From PALSA-243 sp036268375 (GTDB lineage Bacteria > Acidobacteriota > Terriglobia > Bryobacterales > Bryobacteraceae), in contig DATAUH010000080.1 of NCBI GenBank assembly GCA_036268375.1, forward strand, positions 1 through 64,000: a DNA stretch of 64,000 bases, given 5' to 3'. The translations under genes and the position numbers were made by a program. Below the pieces are notes generated by a model. That model saw nothing but the letters and a program-made list of their open reading frames with translations. It ran no database searches and was not told the DNA's origin. Each line of letters opens with the position of its first letter. The first letter of the stretch is position 1. This document shows positions 8,770-17,764 of the stretch, piece by piece.

Positions 8770-9731
8770 TGCTGCGCAACCGGCAGCGCGAATTTTCAAT
8801 CGTGATTGCGATCCTGGCGATAGCGGCGGTGCTGGCTCTGCTGGCGCCTGCGTTTTTTTCGGTTGCGAACTTGCGCGATCTGGTGCTGGCGAACGTTCCC
8901 GTGATGATGGTGGCCGTGGGCATGGCGCTGATCGTGCTGACGGCGGAGATCGATATCTCGGTGGGTTCGCAATTTGCGATCGCGAGCGTAGCGGCGGGCG
9001 CGTTTGCGCTGATGGGCCTGCCAACCGTGGCGGCGGTTGGGCTGGCTACGCTGGCGGGAGCGGTGATGGGCGCCATCAACGGCGTTTGTGTTGCGTGGGT
9101 GCGGATTCCTTCGATCGTGATGACTTTGGCGGCGATGGTGGGGCTGCGCGACGGACTGCGCTGGGTGACGCAAGGAGCCTGGGTGCAAGGCTTGCCGGCG
9201 GGCTTCCACTGGTTTGGCATGTCGCAGGCGGCGAGCGACGCGGTGCTGATCGCGTGCGCGGTGATGATCGCGGTGGCGGCGGGGTGGGCGCTGGGTTATT
9301 TGGGAGCGGGGCGGGCGGTGTATGCGACTGGCTCCGACGCGAACGCGGCGCGGTTGACGGGAATCGACCCGCAACTTGTCGTTTGGACTGTGTTCACGAT
9401 CACCGGCGCGTTGACGGGTTTGGCCGCAGGTTTAAACGCGGTGCGATTCGAGCAGATCCCGAGCAACGCGGGTCTCGGCCTGGAATTGAAAGTGATTGCC
9501 GCCGTAGTTGTAGGCGGTGTTGCCATTACCGGCGGGCGCGGAACGATTTTGGGCGCGGTGTTGGGGGTCGTGCTGCTCGGTCTGATCGGGCCGGCACTGA
9601 CGTTTCTCGGATTCAGCGCATATTGGGAACGCGCGATTGAAGGTGGCATCATACTGGCCGCGGTGTCGATGGACGCATTAAGTGCGCGATGGAGGCGGAA
9701 TGCAGATCTCGTTGCCGCTCACCACGCATAG
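8769..9731 (+). CDS. Sugar ABC importer permease (RbsC/RhaP-like)
   Basis: The 320-residue hydrophobic protein has about 8-10 membrane helices. It carries CUT2 permease landmarks: LTAEIDISVGSQFAIAS near residues 56-72, the YATGSDANAARLTGID cytoplasmic loop near 182-198, and GGVAITGGRGTILGAVLG near 247-264. It starts on the last base of the ATPase stop codon and its end overlaps the next gene by 32 bases. It should pair with the permease half of the following fused protein as a heterodimer. Confidence 0.92.
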   Translation: MLRNRQREFSIVIAILAIAAVLALLAPAFFSVANLRDLVLANVPVMMVAVGMALIVLTAEIDISVGSQFAIASVAAGAFALMGLPTVAAVGLATLAGAVMGAINGVCVAWVRIPSIVMTLAAMVGLRDGLRWVTQGAWVQGLPAGFHWFGMSQAASDAVLIACAVMIAVAAGWALGYLGAGRAVYATGSDANAARLTGIDPQLVVWTVFTITGALTGLAAGLNAVRFEQIPSNAGLGLELKVIAAVVVGGVAITGGRGTILGAVLGVVLLGLIGPALTFLGFSAYWERAIEGGIILAAVSMDALSARWRRNADLVAAHHA

Positions 9732-11757
9732 GACCCTGCGGGAGCGTTGGTTCCCGAATGGCGAGTGGGCGCTGGCGCTGGTGCTGGCGTTCGAAATCGC
9801 GATTTTCAGCGCGATTGGCGAGAATTTTTTCTCGGCGGAAAATTTTTTCGAAATCATACGCCTGAGTGTGGAATTGGGCCTGCTTTCGCTGGCGATGACG
9901 CCGATTGTGATCACCGGCGGCATCGATCTGTCGGTGGGGTCGATGATGGCTTTGGCGGCTGTAGTGTTTGGCGCGGCGTGGTCGAACCTGGGACTGCCGA
10001 TTGTAGTGGCGGCGCTACTGGCGTTGTTGACGGGATGCTTGGGCGGCGCGTTGAATGCACTGCTGATCACGCGGCTGGATATTCCACCGCTGATCGTTAC
10101 GTTGGGATCGTTTTCGCTCTTTCGTGGTATTGCGGAGGGTATGACGCACGGTGCTGTGAACTACTCCGGCTTCCCCTCCAGCTTTCTTTGGCTGGGGCAA
10201 GGGTATCTGGCGGGCGTGGCGCCGGTGCAATTTCCGATCTTTCTGATCGCGGTGGCCGCGTATGCGGTGTTGCTGCACCGTTCCGCGATTGGGCGCACGT
10301 TGTACGCGATCGGGTTCAACGCCGCGGGCGCGCGCTATGCGGGAATTGATGTAAAGCGTCGCGTGGCGATGGTTTACTTCCTCTCGGGGTTGGTGGCGAG
10401 CCTGGCGGCGATCATTTACGTTGCGCACCTGGGGCAGGCGAAATCGGACGCGGGATCGGGATATGAGCTGGCGGCGATTACGGCGGTCGTTCTGGGCGGA
10501 ACCTCCGTGTTCGGCGGCCGGGGAACGATTTGGGGCACGATTTTCGGGCTGTTCTCGATTTCGATTTTGCAAAACGGACTGCGTTTGGCGGCTCTGCCGT
10601 CAGAGATGAGCGGCGTCCTGACGGGCATCGTTTTGATAGGTACAATCGCGCTGGGCAGACTGCGCGGGCGGCCCAAAACGGAAGCCGCTATTATCGATGA
10701 AGCCGATTCGATGAAGAACTCTCAACTGGCAGTGTTGTGCGGCGTGGTCCTGGCGGGATCGCTGATTGTGGCGGCAACGAACGTGTGGCTGGTGCGGTCG
10801 TTGAAGCCCGTGGGAGAAGGATCGGTTGCTGTGGGAGCGCCGGGCACGGGGCATCGGCCGGTAATTGCCGTGATGCCGAAAGCCAAGGGCGACCCCTACT
10901 TTGTGAGCTGCCGCGTGGGAGCCGAAGAGGCTGCCAAGGAACTCGGTATCGATCTGATTTGGGACGGGCCAACCGGCCTCGATGCGGCGAAGCAGAACGA
11001 GGTGATCGAAAGCTGGATCACGCGGCGCGTGGACGCGATCGCGGTGAGCGTTGAAAACGCCGCGGGTATATCGACTGTCCTGCGTAAGGCACGGCAGCGC
11101 GGAATCAAAGTGGTGACATGGGATGCGGACGCAGAAACGGACGCGCGCGACTTCTTTATCAACCAGGCGACGCCCGAAGGCATAGGCGATACGCTGACGG
11201 ATGAGGCCGCGCGGTTGATGGGCGGCAAGGGCGATTTCGCGATCGTGACCGGAGCATTGAGCGCGGCGAATCAGAACCTGTGGATAGACGCCATCCGTAA
11301 ACGCATTGCGGAGAAATATCCGAACTTGAAGTTGCTTACGATTCGGCCGAGCGACGATGATCGCGATAAGGCCTTTTCGGAAACGCAGGTGATCTTGAAG
11401 GCCTTTCCCACAGCGAAATTGATCATGTCGATCGCGGCGCCAGCGGTTCCGGGCTCTGCGGAGGCGGTACAGCAAGCAGGCCGCAAGGACGTCTTCGTGA
11501 TTGGCCTTTCGCTGCCGAACCTCTGCAAGAAGTATGTCCACGACGGCGTCGTGCAAGCCGTGGTGCTGTGGAATACGCGCGATCTTGGGTACCTGACGGT
11601 TTACACTTCGACGCTACTGGCACAGAACAAAGTGCCGCCCGGCGTCACAAGCTTGCAAGCAGGGCGACTGGGGACGATCGAGATCAAGGGCAGCGAAGTG
11701 ATTTTGGGCAAACCCGTGATCTTCAACAAAGCCAACATCGATCAGTTCAATTTCTAA
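9700..11757 (+). CDS. Fused sugar permease and periplasmic sugar-binding protein
   Basis: This 685-residue protein joins two normally separate CUT2 importer parts. Residues 1 to about 335 form a permease, with GGIDLSVGSMMALAA and GGTSVFGGRGTIWG. From residue 338 a new hydrophobic segment (MKNSQLAVLCGVVLAGS) looks like the signal or anchor of a binding protein, and the rest is a periplasmic-binding fold close to RhaS/LsrB (TWDADAET, INQATPEGIG, VLWNTRDLGYLTVY). I chose the ATG at 9700, preceded by GGAGGCGGA. An internal ATG at 10711 marks where a separate binding protein would begin. Rhamnose is the best substrate guess, with AI-2-like sugars as the alternative. Confidence 0.88.
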   Translation: MQISLPLTTHRTLRERWFPNGEWALALVLAFEIAIFSAIGENFFSAENFFEIIRLSVELGLLSLAMTPIVITGGIDLSVGSMMALAAVVFGAAWSNLGLPIVVAALLALLTGCLGGALNALLITRLDIPPLIVTLGSFSLFRGIAEGMTHGAVNYSGFPSSFLWLGQGYLAGVAPVQFPIFLIAVAAYAVLLHRSAIGRTLYAIGFNAAGARYAGIDVKRRVAMVYFLSGLVASLAAIIYVAHLGQAKSDAGSGYELAAITAVVLGGTSVFGGRGTIWGTIFGLFSISILQNGLRLAALPSEMSGVLTGIVLIGTIALGRLRGRPKTEAAIIDEADSMKNSQLAVLCGVVLAGSLIVAATNVWLVRSLKPVGEGSVAVGAPGTGHRPVIAVMPKAKGDPYFVSCRVGAEEAAKELGIDLIWDGPTGLDAAKQNEVIESWITRRVDAIAVSVENAAGISTVLRKARQRGIKVVTWDADAETDARDFFINQATPEGIGDTLTDEAARLMGGKGDFAIVTGALSAANQNLWIDAIRKRIAEKYPNLKLLTIRPSDDDRDKAFSETQVILKAFPTAKLIMSIAAPAVPGSAEAVQQAGRKDVFVIGLSLPNLCKKYVHDGVVQAVVLWNTRDLGYLTVYTSTLLAQNKVPPGVTSLQAGRLGTIEIKGSEVILGKPVIFNKANIDQFNF

Positions 11758-11776
11758 GCGTCGCGTGCGCGCCGTG

Positions 11777-12484
11777 TTACTGCAGCTTTTTGATCCGGAT
11801 ATTTTTCACTTCTACTTTCATCGGCGGGCCTTTGTGCACTTGAATACCGATGAGGCCACTCATCTTGCGGTTGGCAGTGTCGTCGTCAATCAACATGCTC
11901 ATCAGGCGACCGTTGAGTGTTTGGGCGAGGGTGTTGCCTCGCGCCATGATGTCGAGCGAATTCCAACCGCCGCCGTGAATCAGCGCTTTCAGTTCATCGC
12001 CTGAGCCGAGTGAGCCCAGCATTCCTGGCTTCTTTCCCGCCCCGATATAGCTGAACTGCCCGCGCATTGCCAGGAACCCGCGGCCGCGCTCTTCGTAAAT
12101 TTGGCCGGTGTACTGTTGTTCACCGTCCATGTCCGCCTGATATCCCTTCATGGCCCACTTGATGTCGGGAAGTTCGATGCTGCGAAATTGAATGCCGCTG
12201 TTGAAGCCGGTCAGCTTGAAATCCAGCTTGAGTTCGAAATCGGCAGGTTCGCCGCCGCGCCAGATCAGAAACGTATTCTGCTGTGGCTGCTTGTCGGTTG
12301 TCGTCTGGCCGACCAGGGCGCCATTTTCCACGCGCCAGAATTTGGGATCGCCGTCCCAGCCTTTCATTGTGCCGTCGAAGATGGATTGATAGCCGGTCTC
12401 TTCGAGCGGTCCGACCTGCGGGGCTTGGCCGCGCAGCGAAAAGCAAAGCGCAACCGCGGAGGCTGCGTAGAGGATGCGACGCAT
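11777..12484 (-). CDS. Secreted DUF1080 (3-keto-disaccharide hydrolase) family protein
   Basis: The 235-residue protein has an N-terminal signal peptide (about residues 1-20, ending near LRGQA) and one DUF1080 domain, a concanavalin-like beta sandwich. Recognisable features are SIFDGTMKGWDGDPKFWRVE near residues 34-53, DFELKLDFKLTGFNSGIQFRS, and a C-terminal GLIGIQVHKGPPMKVE. Some members hydrolyse 3-keto-glycosides or bind sugars, but substrate is not readable here. It converges on the importer operon with a 19-base gap. Confidence 0.85.
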   Translation of the reverse strand: MRRILYAASAVALCFSLRGQAPQVGPLEETGYQSIFDGTMKGWDGDPKFWRVENGALVGQTTTDKQPQQNTFLIWRGGEPADFELKLDFKLTGFNSGIQFRSIELPDIKWAMKGYQADMDGEQQYTGQIYEERGRGFLAMRGQFSYIGAGKKPGMLGSLGSGDELKALIHGGGWNSLDIMARGNTLAQTLNGRLMSMLIDDDTANRKMSGLIGIQVHKGPPMKVEVKNIRIKKLQ

Positions 12485-12609
12485 GATGGTGCTCCCTTCA
12501 TGGCCGGGCGCGGTACGGGTAATGAAATTACGCCGGGCATCGACAATTTATAACAGCGGCCCAGAGGTGTCAATCTGCCCGTTTTCGAGGATTTGAACGA
12601 TTCAATCCT

Positions 12610-13719
12610 ATGAGTGCGCTGGGGTGGGGCAATCATTGGTACGCTGAAGGTTTGAGGGAAAGAATTGCATGCCTCGCCCTCGTCGCGGCGGGGCTGACAG
12701 TCTCATGCGGTCCTTCGCGGGCTCCAGAGATGGCCGTGCATCCTGTAGGCAAGCCTGTCGCGATTCCTGCGCCGTTGGGACTGCCGCCGGTGCCGATTCC
12801 CGCTGATAATCCTCCTACGGCGGAAACTATTGCGCTTGGGCGGCGTCTGTTCTACGACCCGCGGCTTTCCAGCGACGAAACGCTTTCTTGCGCCAGTTGC
12901 CACAATCCGCAACTCGATTTCACGGACGGGCGGCGTGTCGGACAAGGCGTTCGCAGCCAGCAGGGTACGCGCAACACTCCCACGATATTGGACGCGGCGT
13001 ATAACCTGACGCAGTTTTGGGATGGCCGCGCGCCGAACCTGGAAGACCAGTCCGGGGCGCCAATTGCCAATCCAATTGAGATGGCGCAGACGCATGACGC
13101 CTGCGTGATCAAACTGAATCGCGATGCCGCATACAGGCGTGATTTCGCAGCGGCCTTCGGGCCAGGGCCAGTGACAATGAAGAAGGCCGAGATGGCGGTG
13201 GCCAGCTTTGAGCGCACGCTGGTGAGCGGCAACTCGGCGTTCGATCGCTACCAGTTCAGCGGCGATAAAACGGCAATGAGTCCGGCGGCGATACGCGGTT
13301 TGGCGATCTTCACGGATAAGCAGCGTGGCAACTGCTCAACGTGTCACACGATTGAAAAAACCTACGCGCTGTTCACTGACGGGAAATTTCATAATCTGGG
13401 CGAGGGCATGAACTCGGAGGGTGAGTTGACGGATATGGGCCGCTACACTCAAACCCACGTAGAGGCCGACCGCGGCGCATTCCGCACTCCCACCCTGCGC
13501 AATGTCGCGAAGACTGCGCCGTACATGCACGACGGAAGCAAGAAGACCCTGAAGGAAGTGGTGGATTTCTACGTGGGCGGCGGCAATTCGAATCCGCAGT
13601 TGGACAAAGAGATTAAAGAACTGAAGCTGAGCGGACAGGAGCGCGAAGATCTGGTTGCGTTTTTAGAAGCTTTGACCTGCGAACCGCCGAAGAACGCTGC
13701 TCCTCCCAAGTCGGAATAA
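12610..13719 (+). CDS. Di-heme cytochrome c peroxidase, MauG/CcpA family
   Basis: The 369-residue periplasmic protein has two c-type heme motifs, CASCH at residues 94-98 and CSTCH at 242-246. Other family marks are FYDPRLSSDETLSCASCHNP, RNTPTILDAA near 121-130 and FRTPTLRNVAKTAPYMHDG near the C-terminus. The N-terminus has a hydrophobic segment ending in VSCG, a possible weak lipoprotein signal. A TTG near 12652 would give a shorter leader and is an alternative start. It is followed after one base by the cupredoxin-like gene, so electron exchange with that protein is plausible. Confidence 0.9.
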   Translation: MSALGWGNHWYAEGLRERIACLALVAAGLTVSCGPSRAPEMAVHPVGKPVAIPAPLGLPPVPIPADNPPTAETIALGRRLFYDPRLSSDETLSCASCHNPQLDFTDGRRVGQGVRSQQGTRNTPTILDAAYNLTQFWDGRAPNLEDQSGAPIANPIEMAQTHDACVIKLNRDAAYRRDFAAAFGPGPVTMKKAEMAVASFERTLVSGNSAFDRYQFSGDKTAMSPAAIRGLAIFTDKQRGNCSTCHTIEKTYALFTDGKFHNLGEGMNSEGELTDMGRYTQTHVEADRGAFRTPTLRNVAKTAPYMHDGSKKTLKEVVDFYVGGGNSNPQLDKEIKELKLSGQEREDLVAFLEALTCEPPKNAAPPKSE

Positions 13720-13720
13720 T

Positions 13721-14506
13721 ATGAACAAAAGTCTGTGGGGCACAAGCTTGGCCATAGTCGCCACGGCTGCGCTCGCCGGCTGCAATTCCACGCCGCCGGC
13801 GGCGAAAAAAGAGGAGTCCAAAGCCGCGCCGGTGTATTTCAAAGTCGATCCGGCTACCGCGGGCTCCGTCTCGGGAAAGGTCACATACAAGGGAAAAATC
13901 CCGCCCCACAAAGTGGTCGATATGTCGGAAGATCCGCAGTGCTCCGCGATTCACAAGCACTCACCGGTTCATGACGATGCGATTTCAGCGGCGCGCGACG
14001 GATCGCTGGCGAACGTTTTTATTTACGTGAAGGCTGGCCTGGAGGGCAAGAAATTTGAGCCGCCGCCGCAGCCAGCCACGATCGACCAAAAGGGCTGCTG
14101 GTTCATCCCGCGCGTGGTGGGCATACAAACCGCGCAGACGCTGGATGTGGTGAATTCCGATCCCGTGACGCACAACATCCACCCGCGCCCACACCTGAAT
14201 CGTGAATGGAATCAGAGTCAGGATCCGGGAGCAGCGCCGTTGACGCGCCACTTCGTCGCGCCCGAGGTGATGATTCGCGTGAAGTGCAACATCCATTCGT
14301 GGATGCACTCGTGGATCGGAGTGGTGGATAATCCTTACTTTGCAGTAACGGGCGCGGACGGCAAATTTGACTTGAGCAATCTTCCGCCGGGAAACTACAC
14401 GATCGAAGCCTGGCAAGAGGAATTGGGAACATCGCAGCAGCAGGTGACGGTAACGCCGCAATCGAAGAGCGAAATTCAATTCACGTTCCAGGGAGAAACG
14501 AAATGA
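13721..14506 (+). CDS. Cupredoxin-like lipoprotein with carboxypeptidase-regulatory-like domain
   Basis: The 261-residue protein starts with a clear lipoprotein signal (LAGC, Cys21). A plastocyanin-like domain follows, with candidate type-1 copper ligands in SDPVTHNIHP and KCNIHSWMHSW. The C-terminal 60 residues (GADGKFDLSNLPPGNYTIEAWQ) look like a carboxypeptidase regulatory-like beta sandwich. It sits one base after the di-heme peroxidase and overlaps the propeller gene by 4 bases (ATGA), so all three are probably one periplasmic redox unit. Copper binding is inferred from the residue pattern only. Confidence 0.75.
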   Translation: MNKSLWGTSLAIVATAALAGCNSTPPAAKKEESKAAPVYFKVDPATAGSVSGKVTYKGKIPPHKVVDMSEDPQCSAIHKHSPVHDDAISAARDGSLANVFIYVKAGLEGKKFEPPPQPATIDQKGCWFIPRVVGIQTAQTLDVVNSDPVTHNIHPRPHLNREWNQSQDPGAAPLTRHFVAPEVMIRVKCNIHSWMHSWIGVVDNPYFAVTGADGKFDLSNLPPGNYTIEAWQEELGTSQQQVTVTPQSKSEIQFTFQGETK

Positions 14507-15579
14507 AAGTAGCCGTGATGGGCGCAGTCGCGTTGGCCGCACTGCTGGCGGGATGTTCTTCGAACGGGCCGGAACAGGCGTCGAAAGCGCCCGAATCCGC
14601 TCCAGCCGCAGCGCCTGCGCTGCCGAGCGGACCCAAGGCGTACATCAGCAACGAAACGTCGGGAGAGATGACCATCATCGATCTGACGAAGCAGGAAGCC
14701 GTTGCGACCGTGGCCCTGGGCACGCGGCCACGCGGCATACATGCCAGCCCAGACAAGCAGACGATTTACGTTGCGCTGAGCGGCACCCCGCCCGCGCCCC
14801 CGGGAGTGGATGAAAGCACGCTGCCGCCGGCCGATCACAGCAAAGACGGCATCGGCGTTTGGGACGTGAAGCAGAACAAGATGGTGCGGACGCTGCAGGG
14901 CGGCTCGGATCCAGAAAATTTCACCGTCAGCAACGACGGCAAGACGATCTACGTGTCGAATGAAGATGCCTCCGGCGTGAGCTTTATCGACGTTGCGTCG
15001 GGAAAGGTGACCAACACCATCAAGACCGGTGACGAACCCGAAGGCGTATCGCTGACGCCCGATGGGTCACGAGTTTATTCGACCTCGGAAGACGACGGCA
15101 CACTTTCGGTGATCGACCCCGTAAGCGCCAAGCTCATCAAGACGTTCAAAGTGGGCCACCGGCCGCGCAGTATCGTGTTTATGCCCGACGGTAAGCACGG
15201 TTACTGTAATGCGGAAAACGATGGCGACATCCTCTACTTCGACGCGACGAAGAATCAGGTGATCAAGCCGATTCCGTTGGGCAAGCCGGGCGAGATTAAG
15301 CCGATGGGCCTTGTGTTCTCGCCCGATCACTCCAAGCTGTACGTCAGCACGGGCCGCGGTCGCAAGGTATTTGTAGTGGACACCGCGACCAATAAGCCGG
15401 TTGGTTCGTTTGAAGTGGGCCAGCGGCCATGGGGCATGGGAATTACGTCCGATGGTAAGACGCTCGTGACAGCGAACGGGCCTTCCGGCGATGTTTCGAT
15501 CGTGGATCTCGGCACGCAAACGGTCACGAAGAAGATTAAAGCGGGCGGCGGCCCCTGGGGCGTGCAGATTATAGAGTAA
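14503..15579 (+). CDS. YVTN-type beta-propeller lipoprotein
   Basis: The 358-residue protein has a lipoprotein signal (LLAGC at residues 16-20) and about seven repeats of roughly 42 residues, each with the pattern VxDxxTxKVxxTIKxGxxPxGVxxxPDG. Such YncE/YVTN propellers are usually binding scaffolds in the periplasm or on the surface. Translation is coupled to the cupredoxin gene by an ATGA overlap. A perfect 18-bp palindrome (15575-15592) covers its stop codon. Some related propellers belong to amine or nitrite dehydrogenases, but no catalytic residues are evident here. Confidence 0.85.
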   Translation: MKVAVMGAVALAALLAGCSSNGPEQASKAPESAPAAAPALPSGPKAYISNETSGEMTIIDLTKQEAVATVALGTRPRGIHASPDKQTIYVALSGTPPAPPGVDESTLPPADHSKDGIGVWDVKQNKMVRTLQGGSDPENFTVSNDGKTIYVSNEDASGVSFIDVASGKVTNTIKTGDEPEGVSLTPDGSRVYSTSEDDGTLSVIDPVSAKLIKTFKVGHRPRSIVFMPDGKHGYCNAENDGDILYFDATKNQVIKPIPLGKPGEIKPMGLVFSPDHSKLYVSTGRGRKVFVVDTATNKPVGSFEVGQRPWGMGITSDGKTLVTANGPSGDVSIVDLGTQTVTKKIKAGGGPWGVQIIE

Positions 15580-15592
15580 GTCCGGACTTACT
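15575..15592. repeat. Perfect 18-bp palindrome at the end of the propeller gene
   Basis: AGTAAGTCCGGACTTACT reads the same on both strands and spans the TAA stop of the propeller gene. A GC-rich CTCCGGAG palindrome follows at once, but there is no T run, so an intrinsic terminator is not supported. It could be a protein-binding site upstream of the next operon. Confidence 0.5.
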
Positions 15593-15748
15593 CCGGAGCG
15601 TGGCGTTTGATTACTCGCAAAGGCAGAAAAACGTTGCGTTCCGCTTCAGAGTTCCGGCGTACAATGGCCTCAATCACACGCGGTTCAGGTGGTCCATGCT
15701 CCGCATCTCGCATTGTGCGGTGGGCCGGAAAACAAAGAGGATACTGTC

Positions 15749-16804
15749 ATGGTGCTTAGCAGACGGGATTTCGGAAAAGCGGCGGTCGCCGCGGCGGGAG
15801 TGACGCGCGCATGGGCGGCGATCAACTCCAAGTTTGACGGCGTGCAGATCGGCGCCATCACCTACAGCTTCAATTCCATTGCGCGTGACCCCGAGGCCAT
15901 CATAAAAGCGATGGTTGACATTGGACTGGGCGAGGCCGAGCTTATGTCCAACCATTGCGAGGCGCTGGCCGGCATGCCCGCGATGCCGAACTTCGGACGT
16001 GGTGGTGGCGCGGGTCGCGGTCGGGGTCAGGGACGTGGCGCAGATGCAACTGCGGCGCCTCCAAACGCGCAGGCAGCCGCGGGCGGTCCTCCACAGGGAC
16101 GTGGACCTCGAGGCGGCGGTCGCGCGCCGTTGACTCCGGAGCAGCAGGAAGAGATGAACCAAGCGCGCGAGGGCGCAGCCAAGTGGAGAACCTCCGCAAC
16201 CCCGGCCACCTGGAAAGGCGTGCGCAAGAAGTTCAACGACGCGGGCATTCAGGTTGCCCTGCTTTGCTACAACATGAACGACAACATGAAAGATGAGGAC
16301 ATCGAATACGGCTTTTCGATGGCCGAGGGCTTAGGCGTCAAGGCGATCTCCACCAGCACCACGCTCACCATGGCGAAGCGGATCGCGCCGCTCGCCGACA
16401 AGCACAAAATGATGGTCGGATACCACGGTCACGATCAAACCAGCGATCCCAATCAGACCGCGACGCTCGAAAGCTATGACACGCTGATGGCGTACGGCAA
16501 ATACAACGGCATTAACCTGGACATTGGCCACTTCACGGCAGCCAACTATGATGCGGTCGCCTTCATCAAACAGCATCACGACAAGATCACCAACCTGCAT
16601 TTGAAAGATCGCAAGAAGGACCACGGTTCCAATGTTCCGTGGGGACAGGGCGATACGCCCATTCGCGACGTGCTGCAACTCGTAAAAAAGGAAAAGTACG
16701 CCTTCCCGGCGAACATCGAGATGGAGTATCCGATTCCGGAGGGTTCCGATATCGTAGCCGAAATGAAGAAGTGCCTCGCTTATTGCAAGGACGCGCTGGC
16801 GTAG
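15749..16804 (+). CDS. Tat-exported sugar phosphate isomerase/epimerase-like TIM-barrel protein
   Basis: The 351-residue protein starts with a twin-arginine signal (SRRDFGKAAVAAAG) and continues as an AP-endonuclease-2/xylose-isomerase-like TIM barrel. The ATG at 15749 has AAAGAGG upstream; an earlier in-frame start at 15689 would hide the Tat signal. Probable metal or substrate residues lie in GYHGHD, NLDIGHF and NLHLKDRK. A Gly/Arg/Ala/Pro-rich insertion of about 50 residues (roughly 78-128) breaks the barrel and is absent from usual family members. It is followed by the cytochrome c and PQQ genes, suggesting a shared role in periplasmic sugar metabolism. Confidence 0.82.
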   Translation: MVLSRRDFGKAAVAAAGVTRAWAAINSKFDGVQIGAITYSFNSIARDPEAIIKAMVDIGLGEAELMSNHCEALAGMPAMPNFGRGGGAGRGRGQGRGADATAAPPNAQAAAGGPPQGRGPRGGGRAPLTPEQQEEMNQAREGAAKWRTSATPATWKGVRKKFNDAGIQVALLCYNMNDNMKDEDIEYGFSMAEGLGVKAISTSTTLTMAKRIAPLADKHKMMVGYHGHDQTSDPNQTATLESYDTLMAYGKYNGINLDIGHFTAANYDAVAFIKQHHDKITNLHLKDRKKDHGSNVPWGQGDTPIRDVLQLVKKEKYAFPANIEMEYPIPEGSDIVAEMKKCLAYCKDALA

Positions 16805-16852
16805 AATGCATGATTGGGCGCGTGGACGCCAAAGGATTTTGGGGAGAATCGA

Positions 16853-17764
16853 TTGTTGAGCAGAATTATTTTCGGGGCCGCCGCGCTGGCGCTTGCGCTT
16901 TCGGCCCAGCAGGCGCCGCCTGCTACGGGAACACAGACACAAAATCAAACGCCGCCCGCGGGCGGCCGGGGACGTGGAGGCGCCGCGCCTCAGGGGGGCG
17001 GCGGAGGGGGCGGGTTCGCCAATGCGTTTCCGCAACACGAGCAGGCCGACCCGGCGCAGATCGAACGCGGCAAGGCGCTTTACGGCGTGCATTGCACGTT
17101 CTGTCACGGCTCTGACGTACGTGGCGGCGAAGGCGGCCCGAACCTGTTGCGATCGCAACTGGTGTTGAGCGACAAGGCGGGAGAGGCGATCGCTCCGGTC
17201 GTTTTGAACGGACGCCCGGATGCCGGCATGCCGAAATTCAATCTGACCAACGAACAGATCTCTGACATCGCCGCGTTCATTCACAGCTTCCGCGTGGCCG
17301 GCTATGATGCCTCGCGCGAACGGCCTATCAGCATTCTTGTGGGCGACGCACAAGCAGGGGAAGCCTACTTCAAGACCAAGTGTGCGTCGTGCCATTCGCC
17401 CACGGGCGATCTGAAAGGATTCGCGAGCAAGATCACCGAACCGCGCGCGCTGCAACAGGCTTGGATGATGCCGGGCGGCGGGGGACGGGGTGGCCGTGGT
17501 GGTGGCGGCGGAAGCGCAGTTCCACCGACGACCGTGACCGTGACGATGCCGAACGGCCAAAAGATGGAAGGCCGCTTGTTGCGCATCGATGATTTTCTGG
17601 TGACGTTAAGCGATGCTAACGGTATTGAGCATTCTATTCGCCGCGACGGCAACGTTCCCAAAGTAGAGGTGCACGATCCGCTCGAGCCGCATCGTGAACT
17701 GCTGCGCGTCTACACCGACAAGAATATTCACGACCTAACTGCTTATCTGGTGACCTTGAAATGA
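16853..17764 (+). CDS. Periplasmic di-heme cytochrome c
   Basis: The protein is about 303 residues with a signal peptide (SRIIFGAAALALALSAQ). The start is uncertain: TTG at 16853 or 16856 follows a GGGGAG ribosome-binding site, while an upstream TTG at 16814 lacks one. Two c-heme sites are present, CTFCH in the first half and CASCH about 100 residues later. A Gly/Arg-rich stretch precedes the first heme and another (GGGGRGGRGGGGG) lies after the second. The C-terminal part (PNGQKMEGRLLRIDDF) is a small beta domain. It overlaps the PQQ dehydrogenase start by 4 bases and probably accepts its electrons. Confidence 0.87.
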   Translation: MLSRIIFGAAALALALSAQQAPPATGTQTQNQTPPAGGRGRGGAAPQGGGGGGGFANAFPQHEQADPAQIERGKALYGVHCTFCHGSDVRGGEGGPNLLRSQLVLSDKAGEAIAPVVLNGRPDAGMPKFNLTNEQISDIAAFIHSFRVAGYDASRERPISILVGDAQAGEAYFKTKCASCHSPTGDLKGFASKITEPRALQQAWMMPGGGGRGGRGGGGGSAVPPTTVTVTMPNGQKMEGRLLRIDDFLVTLSDANGIEHSIRRDGNVPKVEVHDPLEPHRELLRVYTDKNIHDLTAYLVTLK

